Shown: positions 19,669 to 28,735, counted from the first letter of the stretch. The stretch: 64,000 nt of DNA from Bordetella sp. BOR01 (GCF_019218885.1 NZ_JAHUWT010000001.1:682001-746000), one strand, 5' to 3'. Program-made: numbers and translations. Notes: generated from the letters alone by a model not told the origin.

Positions 19669-20340
19669 TCAGGGGGTCTTCGACAACGCCGGCATCCATT
19701 GCAGGCGCTGGCCGTCCTGGATCTTGTAGACGTCCAGCGTGATGTAGTTGCCCGACCCCGCCGTGACCAGCGTTACCGCCAGCTCGGGCTGGCCATCCCC
19801 GTCTACATCCTTGAGTTCGGCCTGCCGCAGTTCGCCATCGCGCGGACGGATCAGGCCGTCGGCGTAGTCGCCGGCCGACAGGTCGCGGTACAGGCGCACA
19901 CTGTAGGTGCCGATGGACGCGGGCTCGCCCGATTCTTGCGCCACGACCAATGCGGCCGGCGCAGTGGCCAACGGCACCACGATGGGGGCTGGGGCAGCGG
20001 CATCGGCGGGGCTGGCCGACCCGGCCCATTCGACCACGCTGGCCTGGCTGCTGCGGCGGTCGACCAGGCATAGCATGCTGACCGCCGCTCCTTGCATATG
20101 GGCTTGGGGGGCACTGCCACGGATCAACAGGGCGGTCTGGCCCGAGCGGTCATCGAATTGCATGGGCGAGCCCACCTGTTCGGTCTGTGCCAGCCCGGAT
20201 GCCTGTGCGCACAGGCGCAGCGCCTTGTCTTCCTGCTGTTGCCAGGCGGCCGGGGAACTGGCTTGCGCGCCAGGCATGGCCAGCATCATGGCGGCGATCG
20301 AGAAACAGGCCAGGGCGGGGCGGCAGGGGCTGGTGGTCAT
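19669..20340 (-). CDS. Exported protein with PliI-like (i-type lysozyme inhibitor) domain
   Basis: A 223-residue product with an N-terminal signal peptide ending near AQAS (residues ~22-28), so probably periplasmic. The C-terminal half, from EPASIGTYSVRLYRD through LIRPRDGELRQ to DVDGDGQPELAVTLV and GSGNYITLDVYKI, matches my memory of the periplasmic i-type lysozyme inhibitor (PliI) family. The first half has two cysteines (LRLCAQASG, SMLCLVDRR) and is not recognised. Lysozyme inhibition is inference from the pattern. It is transcribed towards recO, 41 bases apart, and away from nothing obvious. Confidence 0.55.
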   Translation of the reverse strand: MTTSPCRPALACFSIAAMMLAMPGAQASSPAAWQQQEDKALRLCAQASGLAQTEQVGSPMQFDDRSGQTALLIRGSAPQAHMQGAAVSMLCLVDRRSSQASVVEWAGSASPADAAAPAPIVVPLATAPAALVVAQESGEPASIGTYSVRLYRDLSAGDYADGLIRPRDGELRQAELKDVDGDGQPELAVTLVTAGSGNYITLDVYKIQDGQRLQWMPALSKTP

Positions 20341-20408
20341 CCGGGGGGCTCGTCAGGGGAAAGGGTGCTTATGATGTAGCACGTGCCGTGCCTGTGTGTC
20401 CACGCAGG

Positions 20409-20438
20409 CAAAAAGAAGGGCCCGCACATGGCGGGCCC
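20409..20438 (-). terminator. Intrinsic terminator for the BI-1 family gene
   Basis: On the minus strand GGGCCCGC and GCGGGCCC pair around a five-base loop and are followed by TTCTTTTT (plus-strand 20410-20417). It lies 32 bases after the stop codon of the leftward gene at 20470. Confidence 0.88.
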
Positions 20439-20469
20439 CAGGATGCCGACAGGAAACAGGTAAGCCTGG

Positions 20470-21180
20470 TTATTCCCGGTTGCCGCCGAAGATGCCCAAC
20501 AGCATCAGCAGGTTCGAGAATACGTTGTAGACGTCCAGGTAGATGGCCAGCGTGGCGGACACGTAATTGGTTTCGCCGCCGTTGACCACGCGTTGCAGGT
20601 CGACCAGCATGAAGGCCGAGAAGATGACGATGGCCAGCACCGAGACGGTGAGCATCAGGGCGGGCATTTGCAGGAAAATGTTGGCCAGTGCCGCCAGCAG
20701 GATGACCACGGCGCCGGTGAACAGCCATTTTTGCATGCCGGACAGGTCGCGCTTGATGGTGGTGGCCAGGGTGGCCATCGTGCCGAACACCACCGCGGTG
20801 CCGCCGAAGGCCGTCATGACCAATTGCGCGCCGTTGCCCATGCCCAGCACGAAGCCCAGCAAGCGCGACAGCATGATGCCCATGAAGAAGGTGAACGCCA
20901 GCAACAGCACAACGCCCAGTGAACTGTGCTTGTTTTTCTCGATGGCGAACATCAGGCCGAAGGCGCCCACCAGGAATACGATGGCCGACAGCCCGGGGCT
21001 GGCCATCATGACCTGGTTCACGCCCGTGTACAGGCCGACTGCCGCGCCCAGCACGGTGGGGATCAGCGACAGCGCCAGCAGCCAGTAGGTGTTGCGCAGC
21101 ACCTTGTTGCGGACGACTTCGCCCGGCGCGCCGGCAATACTGCCGGAACGGTTGAAGGGGGAAGGACGGAATTCGTTCAT
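20470..21180 (-). CDS. Bax inhibitor-1 (YccA/YbhL) family membrane protein
   Basis: A 236-residue polytopic inner-membrane protein of the BI-1/TMBIM family. E. coli YccA in this family modulates the FtsH protease, and other members are pH-sensitive calcium channels. Seven hydrophobic segments can be counted, starting with NTYWLLALSLIPTVLGAAVG and ending with the DVYNVFSNLLMLLGIFGGNRE tail typical of the bacterial group. A short soluble N-terminus of about 30 residues precedes them. It is a single-gene unit with its own terminator. Which physiological role applies here cannot be seen. Confidence 0.88.
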   Translation of the reverse strand: MNEFRPSPFNRSGSIAGAPGEVVRNKVLRNTYWLLALSLIPTVLGAAVGLYTGVNQVMMASPGLSAIVFLVGAFGLMFAIEKNKHSSLGVVLLLAFTFFMGIMLSRLLGFVLGMGNGAQLVMTAFGGTAVVFGTMATLATTIKRDLSGMQKWLFTGAVVILLAALANIFLQMPALMLTVSVLAIVIFSAFMLVDLQRVVNGGETNYVSATLAIYLDVYNVFSNLLMLLGIFGGNRE

Positions 21181-21292
21181 GGACGGCTCCTGATTGCGGC
21201 AAACGGGGGTTGCCCAATGGGTTTAGATGGGTAGGATACCTTACAGTTCCCTGAAAAATCCACTGGGTTCGATTTCAAGGGACAAGGCCATT

Positions 21293-21667
21293 TCAGCCCG
21301 GACGGACGGCCCGCACCGCGCGGTCGATCAGGGCGGGCAATTCGGCCTCGAGGCGGGTGCGCATGCCGGCCGTGGCGTCGTCCAGCGCGCGTTGCAAGGC
21401 TTGTTCCAGTTCGGCCTGCAAGGCGGCCCGCAACACCGCGTCGCCGGCCCCGGCGCCTGCGGCCGTGCTCCAGGCGGCCTGGGGCGATCCGGCGCCGCCC
21501 GCGGCATCGGCCCGGGTATTCGGGACGGGGTGGTCGGCCACCTGGGTCAGCACGGGCAAATCGGCATTATGCGCGCCGCCCGCCGCAGGGGTGTCGGGAA
21601 CGGGCGACAGGGTAGGTTCGGCCCGCTGCGTCAGGGTGGGAATGCCGGGGTCTGAATAATGGGGCAT
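21293..21667 (-). CDS. Small DUF2486-like protein
   Basis: A 124-residue protein starting MPHYSDPGIPTLTQRAEPTL. The D-(P)-x-IPTLT pattern repeated as LPVLTQVAD recalls DUF2486 proteins of Burkholderiales. The N-terminal half is proline-rich and low in complexity. The C-terminal half (AVLRAALQAELEQALQRALD and on) looks like an amphipathic helix. No function is known to me. It lies 23 bases downstream of holC on the same strand, so it is probably co-transcribed with pepA-holC. The frame stays open far upstream antisense to holC/pepA; I take only the part from the ATG at 21667. Confidence 0.7.
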   Translation of the reverse strand: MPHYSDPGIPTLTQRAEPTLSPVPDTPAAGGAHNADLPVLTQVADHPVPNTRADAAGGAGSPQAAWSTAAGAGAGDAVLRAALQAELEQALQRALDDATAGMRTRLEAELPALIDRAVRAVRPG

Positions 21668-21690
21668 GAGGGCTCCAGGAGACGGCCGCC

Positions 21691-22140
21691 TTATGCCGTG
21701 CGGCCTGCCAGGTCGTGGCTGTGCGGCGCATGGCCGGCGGCCTGGTATACGCGCCAGCGCTGGCGTGCCGCCTGGCGGTCGGCGGGTTCGTCGGAGACGA
21801 TTTCCAGCACGCGCGCAAAGCCATCGTAGCCGGGCGGACAGTCGTCGTCGAGGTTGAGCAGCCAGAGTTCGTCGTCCGCCTTGCTGCCCAAGGCGGCGGG
21901 CTGCGGGGCGGCCGCGGTCAGGATGACGGGCGTGTCCGCGGCCAGGGGGTCGGAGGCCAGCACGTGCGGCACGAACGAAATATCGTCGAACGCCCACAGC
22001 ATGCGGTCGAACGCGGCCAGGCGTGCCCCGTCTGCACAATACACGACCAGCCGCTGGCCTGCCTGGTAGCGCTTGCGGGTTGCCTGGCAGGCGGCCCGCA
22101 AGCGGTCGGAGGCGCCAAAGGCGAAGTCGATGCGCGTCAT
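21691..22140 (-). CDS. holC: DNA polymerase III chi subunit
   Basis: HolC connects the DNA polymerase III clamp loader to SSB. The 149-residue product begins TRIDFAFGASDRLRAACQATRK, contains the GQRLVVYCADGARLAAFDRMLWAFDD block and ends near FARVLEIVSDEPADRQAARQRW, which together match the chi subunit family. It lies 18 bases after the pepA stop; pepA-holC is a widespread proteobacterial pair, and valS often follows but not here. Confidence 0.93.
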   Translation of the reverse strand: MTRIDFAFGASDRLRAACQATRKRYQAGQRLVVYCADGARLAAFDRMLWAFDDISFVPHVLASDPLAADTPVILTAAAPQPAALGSKADDELWLLNLDDDCPPGYDGFARVLEIVSDEPADRQAARQRWRVYQAAGHAPHSHDLAGRTA

Positions 22141-22158
22141 GGACGAGGCAGGGCCATA

Positions 22159-23655
22159 TCAGGCCTGGTCGAGCAGGAACTGCATCAACAGCGGCACGGG
22201 GCGGCCGGTGGCGCCCTTGTCTTTGCCGCTGCGCCAGGCCGTGCCGGCGATGTCCAGATGGGCCCAGCGGTAGGCCTTGGCATAGCGCGACAGGAAGCAC
22301 GCTGCCGTCACCGAACCGGCCGGCGGGCCGCCGATATTGGCCATGTCGGCGAAATTCGACTTGAGCTGGTCTTGGTAGGCGTCGTCCAGGGGCATGCGCC
22401 AGGCCGTGTCGAGCGCCTGCCTGCCGGCGCCCAGCAGTGCGTCGGCCAGTGCGTCGTCCTGGGTGAACAGGCCGGTATTGACGTGGCCCAGTGCCACCAC
22501 GCAGGCGCCGGTGAGCGTGGCGATGTCCACCACGGCCGAAGGCTTGAAGCGCTCGGCATAGGTCAGGGCGTCGCATAGCACCAGGCGACCTTCGGCGTCG
22601 GTGTTCAGGATTTCGATGGTCTGGCCTGACATGCTGGTGACGACATCGCCAGGTTTGTTGGCCTTGCCGCTGGGCAGGTTTTCGCAGGCGGCGATCAGGC
22701 CCACCACGTCGAGCGGCAGTTCGAGTTCGGCCAGGGCGCGGAAGGTGCCCAGCACGCTGGCGGCGCCGCACATGTCGTATTTCATTTCGTCCATGGTGGC
22801 GGCAGGCTTGAGCGAGATGCCGCCAGCATCGAAGGTGATGCCCTTGCCCACCAGCACCACCGGCCCGGCCTTGGACTTCTTGGCGGGCTTGCCGGCATGG
22901 CGCAGCACGATGAAGCGCAGCGGTTCGTCGGAGCCGCGCGCCACCGACAGGAACGACCCCATGCCCAGCGCCTCGACCTGCTTGCGATCCAGGACCTCGA
23001 CCTTCAGCGACTTGAACTCGCGCGCCAGTTTCTTGGCGGTATCGCCCAGGTAGGTGGGCGTGCACACGTTGCCGGGCAGGTTGCCCAGGGTGCGGGTGAG
23101 TTCCATGCCGTTGGCGATGGCACCGCCTTCGCGCAGCCCCTGCTGGGCCTGGGCCGCGTCGCCGCGGTCGACTACCTGCACGATTTTCTTGAGCTTGGGA
23201 CGGGCGTCGCGGTCGGGTTTGCCGAACGTGGCGTCGTAATGATAGGTGGCAGCGCCGGCGGCGATGGCGGCCGAGCGCGCGCGGGCCCGCATGCCGATGT
23301 CGGCGATGGGGTTCGCGGCCAGCGTGGAGACGGCCTCGGCGAGCCGCGCGGCGACGCACGCCGCGGCGAAACCCTGTTCGGCCGCGCCATGCGCGCGCGC
23401 GCTGTATTCGCTTTGCTTGCCCAGTCCTACCAGCACCACGCGTTGCGCCGAGACGCCGGGCAGGGCACGCAACACCAGCGTGGCGCCCGCGCGGCCGCGG
23501 AACTCGGCCTTGACGACGTTGCGCACGACGTTGTTGCTGGCGCGATCGATGACATCGGCGGCGGGGCTGAGTTCGCCGTCGGCGTATACGCCCACGGCCA
23601 GCGCGGCGGTCTTGATCTGGTGCAGGGAAGCGGTGGTCTGTGTGCTAAATTCCAT
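22159..23655 (-). CDS. pepA: Leucyl aminopeptidase PepA (M17)
   Basis: A cytosolic dizinc/manganese aminopeptidase that removes N-terminal residues from peptides. In some bacteria it also binds DNA in site-specific recombination or carAB regulation. The M17 signature [14 protein letters not shown] is visible, with metal-binding residues in [16 protein letters not shown]. The start is the ATG at 23655 ([13 protein letters not shown]), preceded by GGAGG-like bases; the frame is open 18 more codons but without family character. The product has 498 residues. It is divergent from lptF with 54 bases between start codons, the usual arrangement. Confidence 0.96.
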   Translation of the reverse strand: MEFSTQTTASLHQIKTAALAVGVYADGELSPAADVIDRASNNVVRNVVKAEFRGRAGATLVLRALPGVSAQRVVLVGLGKQSEYSARAHGAAEQGFAAACVAARLAEAVSTLAANPIADIGMRARARSAAIAAGAATYHYDATFGKPDRDARPKLKKIVQVVDRGDAAQAQQGLREGGAIANGMELTRTLGNLPGNVCTPTYLGDTAKKLAREFKSLKVEVLDRKQVEALGMGSFLSVARGSDEPLRFIVLRHAGKPAKKSKAGPVVLVGKGITFDAGGISLKPAATMDEMKYDMCGAASVLGTFRALAELELPLDVVGLIAACENLPSGKANKPGDVVTSMSGQTIEILNTDAEGRLVLCDALTYAERFKPSAVVDIATLTGACVVALGHVNTGLFTQDDALADALLGAGRQALDTAWRMPLDDAYQDQLKSNFADMANIGGPPAGSVTAACFLSRYAKAYRWAHLDIAGTAWRSGKDKGATGRPVPLLMQFLLDQA

Positions 23656-23709
23656 GGAGGATTCCCGTGTGCGTGGTGCAGTGCGGTTGATTATCCCGCA
23701 TATTCTCAC

Positions 23710-24813
23710 ATGTCTCTATTCAAACGGTCTGTCGTCGCCGAGATCACCAGTCACGCGGGCGTGGTGTTCTCCACGCTGGTGGTGGTGTGGCTTAGCGTGT
23801 TGCTGGTGCGCCTGCTGGGCGAGGCCGCGGGCGGCACGATCGGTGCCGACGTGGTGCTGGGCCTGGCGGCTTTTTCCACCATTACGGCGCTGCCAACCGT
23901 GTTGGCCGTGTCGCTGTTCATTGCGGTCCTGACCACGGTGACCCGCAATTACCGCGAATCGGAAATGGTAGTCTGGTTCGCCAGCGGCTTGTCGCTGGCG
24001 GACTGGCTGCGTCCGGTGCTGCGCGTGGCCGTGCCCGTCGCGGCGCTGGTGGCGGTGCTGACGCTGGTGGCCTCGCCTTGGGCCTACCGCCAGATCGCCG
24101 AATACCGCGAACGCTTCGAGCAGCGCTCCGACTTGTCTAAGGTCACCGCCGGCCAGTTCGCCGAATCGGGCGAAGGCCAGCGCGTTTTCTTCGCCGAAGA
24201 GCCCACCCAGGCCAGCGATGAACTGGGCAATGTGTTCGCGCGTGAAATCGGCCCCGAATGGCACAGCGTCATGACGGCCAGCAGCGCGCGCATCGAAACC
24301 GAACCCAATGGCGACCGCTTCCTGGTATTGGGACGCGGGCACCGCTACGACCTGAAACCCGGCACGCCCGAGATCCGGCTGGTCGATTTCGCCAAGTATG
24401 GCGTGCGGCTGGAAAGCAAGTCGGGCGATCCCATCGCCGAGGCGCGCGCGGCCGCCGAACGGTCGAGCAAGGCCCGTCCCACGATGCAGTTGATAGCCGA
24501 CGATACCGATAGTTCCTGGTCGCAGATCATGTGGCGCGTGTCGCTGCCGCTGGCTGCCCTGAACCTGGCCTTGCTGGCGATTCCCCTGGGGGCCGTGAAC
24601 CCGCGGCTGGGTCGTTCGGGCGACCTGCTGATCGCGGGCATGGTGGGCCTGCTGTACATGAACCTGATCAACCTGTCGCGCGCCTGGATCAGCAGCGGCA
24701 AGCTGCCCTTCAGTGTCGGCGTCTGGATCGTGCATGCGGTGGTTCTGGCGCTGGCCGCCTACCTGCTGGCGCGCCGCCTGCGTGTAAAGGCGCCGCGCCA
24801 GCAGCCGGCATGA
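23710..24813 (+). CDS. lptF: LPS export ABC transporter permease LptF
   Basis: LptF is one of two inner-membrane permeases that extract lipopolysaccharide for transport to the outer membrane. From ATG 23710 ([17 protein letters not shown]) the product has 367 residues. Three transmembrane helices precede and three follow a periplasmic beta-jellyroll domain (about residues 130-270). [17 protein letters not shown] is the conserved loop before the last helices. It is divergent from pepA as in most proteobacteria. Its usual partner lptG is not next to it: a LysR gene follows convergently. Confidence 0.95.
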   Translation: MSLFKRSVVAEITSHAGVVFSTLVVVWLSVLLVRLLGEAAGGTIGADVVLGLAAFSTITALPTVLAVSLFIAVLTTVTRNYRESEMVVWFASGLSLADWLRPVLRVAVPVAALVAVLTLVASPWAYRQIAEYRERFEQRSDLSKVTAGQFAESGEGQRVFFAEEPTQASDELGNVFAREIGPEWHSVMTASSARIETEPNGDRFLVLGRGHRYDLKPGTPEIRLVDFAKYGVRLESKSGDPIAEARAAAERSSKARPTMQLIADDTDSSWSQIMWRVSLPLAALNLALLAIPLGAVNPRLGRSGDLLIAGMVGLLYMNLINLSRAWISSGKLPFSVGVWIVHAVVLALAAYLLARRLRVKAPRQQPA

Positions 24814-24817
24814 AGCC

Positions 24818-24875
24818 CACCCCCGGCAGCGCAGCGCTACGCGCTTCCCCTGACGGGGGCGACGCTGGCGGACCT
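24818..24875 (+). repeat. Dispersed GC-rich intergenic repeat, copy 2
   Basis: The block opens with ACCCCCGGCAGCGCAGCGCT, contains the inverted CCCCTGACGGGG and ends GGCGACGCTGGCGGACC, the same order as copy 1 at 14382. It fills the gap between the convergent lptF and LysR genes, and its last bases touch the LysR stop codon. Confidence 0.75.
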
Positions 24876-25794
24876 ACGGCAGATAGTGCATGTCGCCCTG
24901 GCGGCCTGCCAGCAGCGACGCATTGCGCACTACCGAACGGCGCATGAAATCCCACAGCACCGACATGCGCTTGAGCTTGTGCAGGTCTTCGTGGCAGTAC
25001 ATCCAGAAGCTGCGCGTGATGGCGATGTCGTCCTCCAGCACGGGCACCAGGCGCTGGTCCTGTGCGGCGATGAAGCAGGGCAATATTGCCAGCGAGCGGC
25101 CTTGCAGCGTCGCATGGTACTGCGCTACGACGCTGGTGCTGCGCAGCACCACCTTGCTGTCGGGCAGCAGGTCTTCCAGGTAGCGCAGCCGTTCGCTGAA
25201 CAGCAATTCGTCGACATAGCCTATGAACGTATGCGCGGACAGGTCCGCGCGCGTGGCGATGGGCGCGTGGCGCGCCAGGTAGCCGGGCGTGCCGTACAGG
25301 CGCAGGGTGTAGTCGCACAGCTTGGTGCACACGTACGGGCCGCGCTGCGGGCGTTCGATGGTGATGGCCAGGTCGGCCTCGCGCTTGGACAGGCTGACAA
25401 AGCGCGGCACCGGCAGGATGTCCAGCGTGATGTGCGGATAGCGGCGCTGGAAGTCGGCCGCCAGCGGGGTCAGGACATAGCTGCCAAAGCCTTCGGTGGC
25501 GCCGATGCGCAAGTGGCCCGACAGGGCCTGCCCGATGCCCGACAGGTTCTCGCGCGCGGTCTGCACCGCGCTTTCCATTTGTTCGGCATAGACGAACAGG
25601 CGCTGCCCGTCTTCGGTCAACAAGAATCCGGTGCTGCGCGATTTCTCGAACAGCAGGGTGTCGAGCTCGGCTTCCAGAGCGCGGATGCGGCGCGACACCG
25701 TGGTGTGCTCCACGCCCAGTTTGCGCGCTGCGGCGCTGACGCGCTGCTTGCGGGCGACTTCCAGGAAATAGCGCAGGCCATCCCAGTCCAGCAT
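24874..25794 (-). CDS. LysR-family transcriptional regulator
   Basis: A 306-residue LysR regulator. The N-terminal winged helix-turn-helix is at about residues 1-60 (YFLEVARKQRVSAAARKLG, HTTVSRRIRALE). The periplasmic-binding-like effector domain starts near GHLRIGATEGFGSYVLTP. It is divergent from the gene for an amino-acid-type binding protein, and the 146-base gap contains a TGCAC-N7-GTGCA site. The most economical reading is that it regulates the binding-protein and mmsA genes and itself. The effector is unknown. Confidence 0.88.
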   Translation of the reverse strand: MLDWDGLRYFLEVARKQRVSAAARKLGVEHTTVSRRIRALEAELDTLLFEKSRSTGFLLTEDGQRLFVYAEQMESAVQTARENLSGIGQALSGHLRIGATEGFGSYVLTPLAADFQRRYPHITLDILPVPRFVSLSKREADLAITIERPQRGPYVCTKLCDYTLRLYGTPGYLARHAPIATRADLSAHTFIGYVDELLFSERLRYLEDLLPDSKVVLRSTSVVAQYHATLQGRSLAILPCFIAAQDQRLVPVLEDDIAITRSFWMYCHEDLHKLKRMSVLWDFMRRSVVRNASLLAGRQGDMHYLP

Positions 25795-25815
25795 GAGAGC
25801 TTCCTTGGTTATTTA

Positions 25816-25871
25816 TGCACAATGAATGTGCAATTTGTGCTGTTGCTTGATGATTTTTACACATCTACACT
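25816..25871 (+). promoter_or_regulatory. LysR-type operator and promoter of the binding-protein gene
   Basis: TGCACA (25816-25821) and TGTGCA (25827-25832) form a perfect inverted repeat of the LysR T-N11-A type, with an extra half-like TTGTGC just downstream. A promoter follows: TTGCTT (25843-25848), a 17-base spacer and TACACT (25866-25871), reading towards 25941. The operator lies just upstream of the -35 element, the position expected for activation. Confidence 0.65.
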
Positions 25872-25940
25872 AGGTTGGTCGGCGCGTCCGACAGGGCGGG
25901 CCTGCGCCAACGACACAAATAAATCACCGGAGACAACATC

Positions 25941-27158
25941 ATGACACTGCACGCTCGCGGGCTGGCCGCCGGTTTCTGCCTGGGCGCCATGTTGGCAGGC
26001 CCTGCCATGGCAGCTGACAAGCCGCCGGTCAAGATCGGTATTCTGACGGATATGTCGGGCACGTACGCGGCCATGGGCGGCGCCGGTTCGGTGGCGGCGG
26101 CGCAATTGGCCATCGACGACTGCCTGGCCGCAGAGTGCAAGGGCATGAACATCGAACTGGTGTCGGCCGACAACCAGAACAAGGCCGACGTGGGGGCGTC
26201 GCGGGCGCGGGAATGGTTCGACCGCGACGGCGTGACCGCCATTGCCGACCTGACCAATTCGGCCGTGGCCCTGGCCGTGCAGGGCATTGCCCGCGAGAAG
26301 AACAAAGTGGTGATGTTCTCAGGGCCCGCCACCACGGCGCTGACCAATAAGGAATGCTCGCCGGTGGGCTTTCACTGGATGTTCGACACGTACTCGCAGT
26401 CCGCGGGCGGTGCCAAGGCCACGGTGCGTGCCGGTGGCAAGTCGTGGTACTTCATTACGGTGGACTACGCTTTCGGGCACTCGCTGGAAGCCGACACGGC
26501 CAAGGCCGTCAAGGCGCTGGGCGGTACTGTGGCCGGCGCGGTGCGCCACCCGCTGAACGCGCCCGATTTCGCTTCGTATCTGCTGCAGGCGCAAAGCTCG
26601 AAGGCGCAGGTGGTGGCGCTGGCCAACGGCGGGCAGGACACGGTCAACGCGGTCAAGCAGGCGCGCGAGTTCGGCATTGTCGAAGGCGGACAGCGCCTGG
26701 TGTCGCTGTTGATCTTCCTGTCGGACCTGCGGGCCCTGGGCCTGGACAACGCCCAGGGCTTGTCTTATGTAGATGGCTTCTACTGGGATTTCGACGACGC
26801 CACGCGCCAATGGTCGGGCCGTTTCGAGAAAGCGTTCAAGGGCCTCAAGCCCACCATGACGCAGGCCGGGGTGTATTCCAGCGTGCTGCATTACCTGCGT
26901 GCCGTGGCCGCCACCGGCAGCACCGATGGCCAGACGGTGGCCGACAAGATGCGCGAATTGCCGATCAAGGACCCGATCATGCACAACGCCAGCATCCGGC
27001 CCGATGGCCGCGTTATCCACGACATGTATCTGTACGAGGTCAAGAAGCCGGGCGAGTCCAAGGGCGACTGGGATTATTCCAAGCTGGTCGCCACTATTCC
27101 GGCCGATGAAGCCTTCCAGCCGCTGGCGGACTCGACCTGCCCGCTGCTGAAGCAGTAA
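25941..27158 (+). CDS. ABC transporter substrate-binding protein, branched-chain amino-acid type
   Basis: A periplasmic type I binding protein (LivJ-like). The signal peptide runs to about AMAAD (residue ~25). The mature start PPVKIGILTDMSGTYAAMGG is the classic family opening. FGHSLEADTAKAVKALGG lies in the second lobe. The product has 405 residues. No permease or ATPase genes are adjacent, so it is an orphan that must share a transporter encoded elsewhere. It is divergent from a LysR gene and followed by mmsA after 76 bases that contain a strong hairpin. The ligand is unknown; context suggests a compound degraded via a semialdehyde. Confidence 0.88.
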   Translation: MTLHARGLAAGFCLGAMLAGPAMAADKPPVKIGILTDMSGTYAAMGGAGSVAAAQLAIDDCLAAECKGMNIELVSADNQNKADVGASRAREWFDRDGVTAIADLTNSAVALAVQGIAREKNKVVMFSGPATTALTNKECSPVGFHWMFDTYSQSAGGAKATVRAGGKSWYFITVDYAFGHSLEADTAKAVKALGGTVAGAVRHPLNAPDFASYLLQAQSSKAQVVALANGGQDTVNAVKQAREFGIVEGGQRLVSLLIFLSDLRALGLDNAQGLSYVDGFYWDFDDATRQWSGRFEKAFKGLKPTMTQAGVYSSVLHYLRAVAATGSTDGQTVADKMRELPIKDPIMHNASIRPDGRVIHDMYLYEVKKPGESKGDWDYSKLVATIPADEAFQPLADSTCPLLKQ

Positions 27159-27167
27159 AACAGCTAC

Positions 27168-27196
27168 CAGGGGCGGGCCGCTGAGGCCGGCCCCTG
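27168..27196 (+). other. Intergenic stem-loop between binding protein and mmsA
   Basis: CAGGGGCgGGCC (27168-27179) pairs with GGCCgGCCCCTG (27185-27196) around a five-base loop with one internal mismatch. There is no T-run. Such hairpins after binding-protein genes often stabilise the upstream message relative to the downstream gene. Confidence 0.5.
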
Positions 27197-27234
27197 GGGG
27201 CCGGCAGTATCCCGTAATCTATGAGGAGCAACCC

Positions 27235-28728
27235 ATGAGTGAAGTCCCCAGCGTACCGCTATTGATCGGCGGCAAGCTCGTGCAATCCAAGACGACTGAA
27301 TGGCGCGACGTGATCGATCCGGCCACGCAGCAAGTGGTCGCCCGCGTTCCCTTCGCCACGCGCGAGGAGCTGGACCTGGCCGTGTCCAATGCCAAAGAGG
27401 CCTTCCAGACCTGGCGCAATACCGGGCAGGGCGCGCGCATGCGCGTCATGCTGAAGCTGCAGCAACTGTTGCGCGAGAACACCGGCAAGCTGGCCGAAAT
27501 GATCACGCGCGAACACGGCAAGACCCTGCCTGATGCCGAAGGCGAAGTCGGGCGTGGCCTGGAAGTGGTCGAGCACGCCTGCTCGATCGCCAATCTGCAA
27601 ATGGGCGAATATGCCGAGAACGCCGCCGGCGGCATCGACGTCTACACGCTGATCCAGCCGTTGGGCGTGTGCGCCGGCATTACCGCGTTCAACTTCCCGG
27701 TGATGCTGCCGTGCTTCATGTTCCCGATCGCCATTGCTTGCGGCAATACCTTCGTGCTCAAGCCGTCTGAACAAGACCCCACGTCTTCGCTGTTCCTGGC
27801 GGAGCTGGCGCTCGAGGCGGGCCTGCCGCCGGGCGTGCTGAACGTGGTGCATGGCGGCCCTGATGTCGCCAATGGCCTGTGCGAGCATCCCGATATCAAG
27901 GCGGTGTCGTTCATCGGGTCGACTCGCGTCGGGTCCGAGATCTACCACCGTGCGTCCAACGCCGGCAAGCGCTGCCAGGCCATGATGGGCGCCAAGAACC
28001 ACTGCGTGATCCTGCCCGACGCCGATCCGGAAGTGGCGTTGAACCAACTGGTGGGCGCGGCTTTCGGCGCCGCAGGCCAGCGCTGCATGGCCGCTTCGGT
28101 GGCCGTGCTGGTGGGCGAGGCGCGCAACTGGTTGCCCGATTTCATCGAGCGCGCCAAGCGCCTGAAGGTCAATTCCGGCAGTGACCGCAAAGCGGACCTG
28201 GGCCCGCTGGTATCGCCCAATGCCAAGAAACGGGTCGAGAGCCTGATCCAGAAGGGCGTGGACGAAGGCGCCAAGCTGCTGCTCGACGGGCGCAACCTGA
28301 CGGTGCCGGGCTTCGAGCAGGGCAATTTCGTGGGCCCCACGGTATTCGATGGCGTGACCGAGAACATGACCATCTACACCGAGGAAATCTTCGGCCCGGT
28401 GTTGTGCGTGGTGGGCGTCGAGACCCTGGAAGATGCGGTGGCATTCATCAACCGCAATCCCAACGGCAACGGCGTGGCGCTGTTTACCCAGGATGGCGGT
28501 GCGGCGCGGTATTTCCAGAACAACATCGACGTGGGGCAGGTGGGGATCAACATTCCCATCCCCGTGCCGGTGGCCTGGTTCAGCTTTACCGGCTCGCGCG
28601 GCTCGAAGCTGGGCGACCTGGGGCCCAATGGCAAGCAGGCTGTGCAATTCTGGACGCAGACCAAGACAGTCACGGCGCGCTGGTCGGCGCATGGGCGCGC
28701 GGTCAACACCACGATCTCGATGCGTTAA
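27235..28728 (+). CDS. mmsA: CoA-acylating methylmalonate-semialdehyde dehydrogenase
   Basis: This enzyme converts methylmalonate semialdehyde or malonate semialdehyde to propionyl-CoA or acetyl-CoA, the last step in valine, beta-alanine and inositol breakdown. The catalytic cysteine is in GAAGQRCMAAS, and the family-specific PIPVPVAWFSFTGSRGSKLGD block near the end separates it from ordinary aldehyde dehydrogenases. The product has 497 residues. GAGGAG lies at good spacing before ATG 27235. It follows the binding-protein gene and precedes the CysB-like regulator. Substrate choice between valine and beta-alanine routes cannot be decided here. Confidence 0.93.
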   Translation: MSEVPSVPLLIGGKLVQSKTTEWRDVIDPATQQVVARVPFATREELDLAVSNAKEAFQTWRNTGQGARMRVMLKLQQLLRENTGKLAEMITREHGKTLPDAEGEVGRGLEVVEHACSIANLQMGEYAENAAGGIDVYTLIQPLGVCAGITAFNFPVMLPCFMFPIAIACGNTFVLKPSEQDPTSSLFLAELALEAGLPPGVLNVVHGGPDVANGLCEHPDIKAVSFIGSTRVGSEIYHRASNAGKRCQAMMGAKNHCVILPDADPEVALNQLVGAAFGAAGQRCMAASVAVLVGEARNWLPDFIERAKRLKVNSGSDRKADLGPLVSPNAKKRVESLIQKGVDEGAKLLLDGRNLTVPGFEQGNFVGPTVFDGVTENMTIYTEEIFGPVLCVVGVETLEDAVAFINRNPNGNGVALFTQDGGAARYFQNNIDVGQVGINIPIPVPVAWFSFTGSRGSKLGDLGPNGKQAVQFWTQTKTVTARWSAHGRAVNTTISMR

Positions 28729-28735
28729 GCTGCGA

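Noticed and set aside
19456-20073. Possible frameshifted C-terminal part of recO downstream of its stop
   Set aside because: The existing recO end (LATRRVLLDLQRL) is already a normal RecO terminus, so the missing part is internal, not downstream.
21293-23359. A 688-codon minus-strand frame
   Set aside because: Only its last 124 codons (from ATG 21667) look like a protein gene; the rest runs through holC and pepA out of frame.
22897-24813. Extended 638-codon version of lptF
   Set aside because: The first ~270 codons are antisense to pepA. The family N-terminus begins at ATG 23710.
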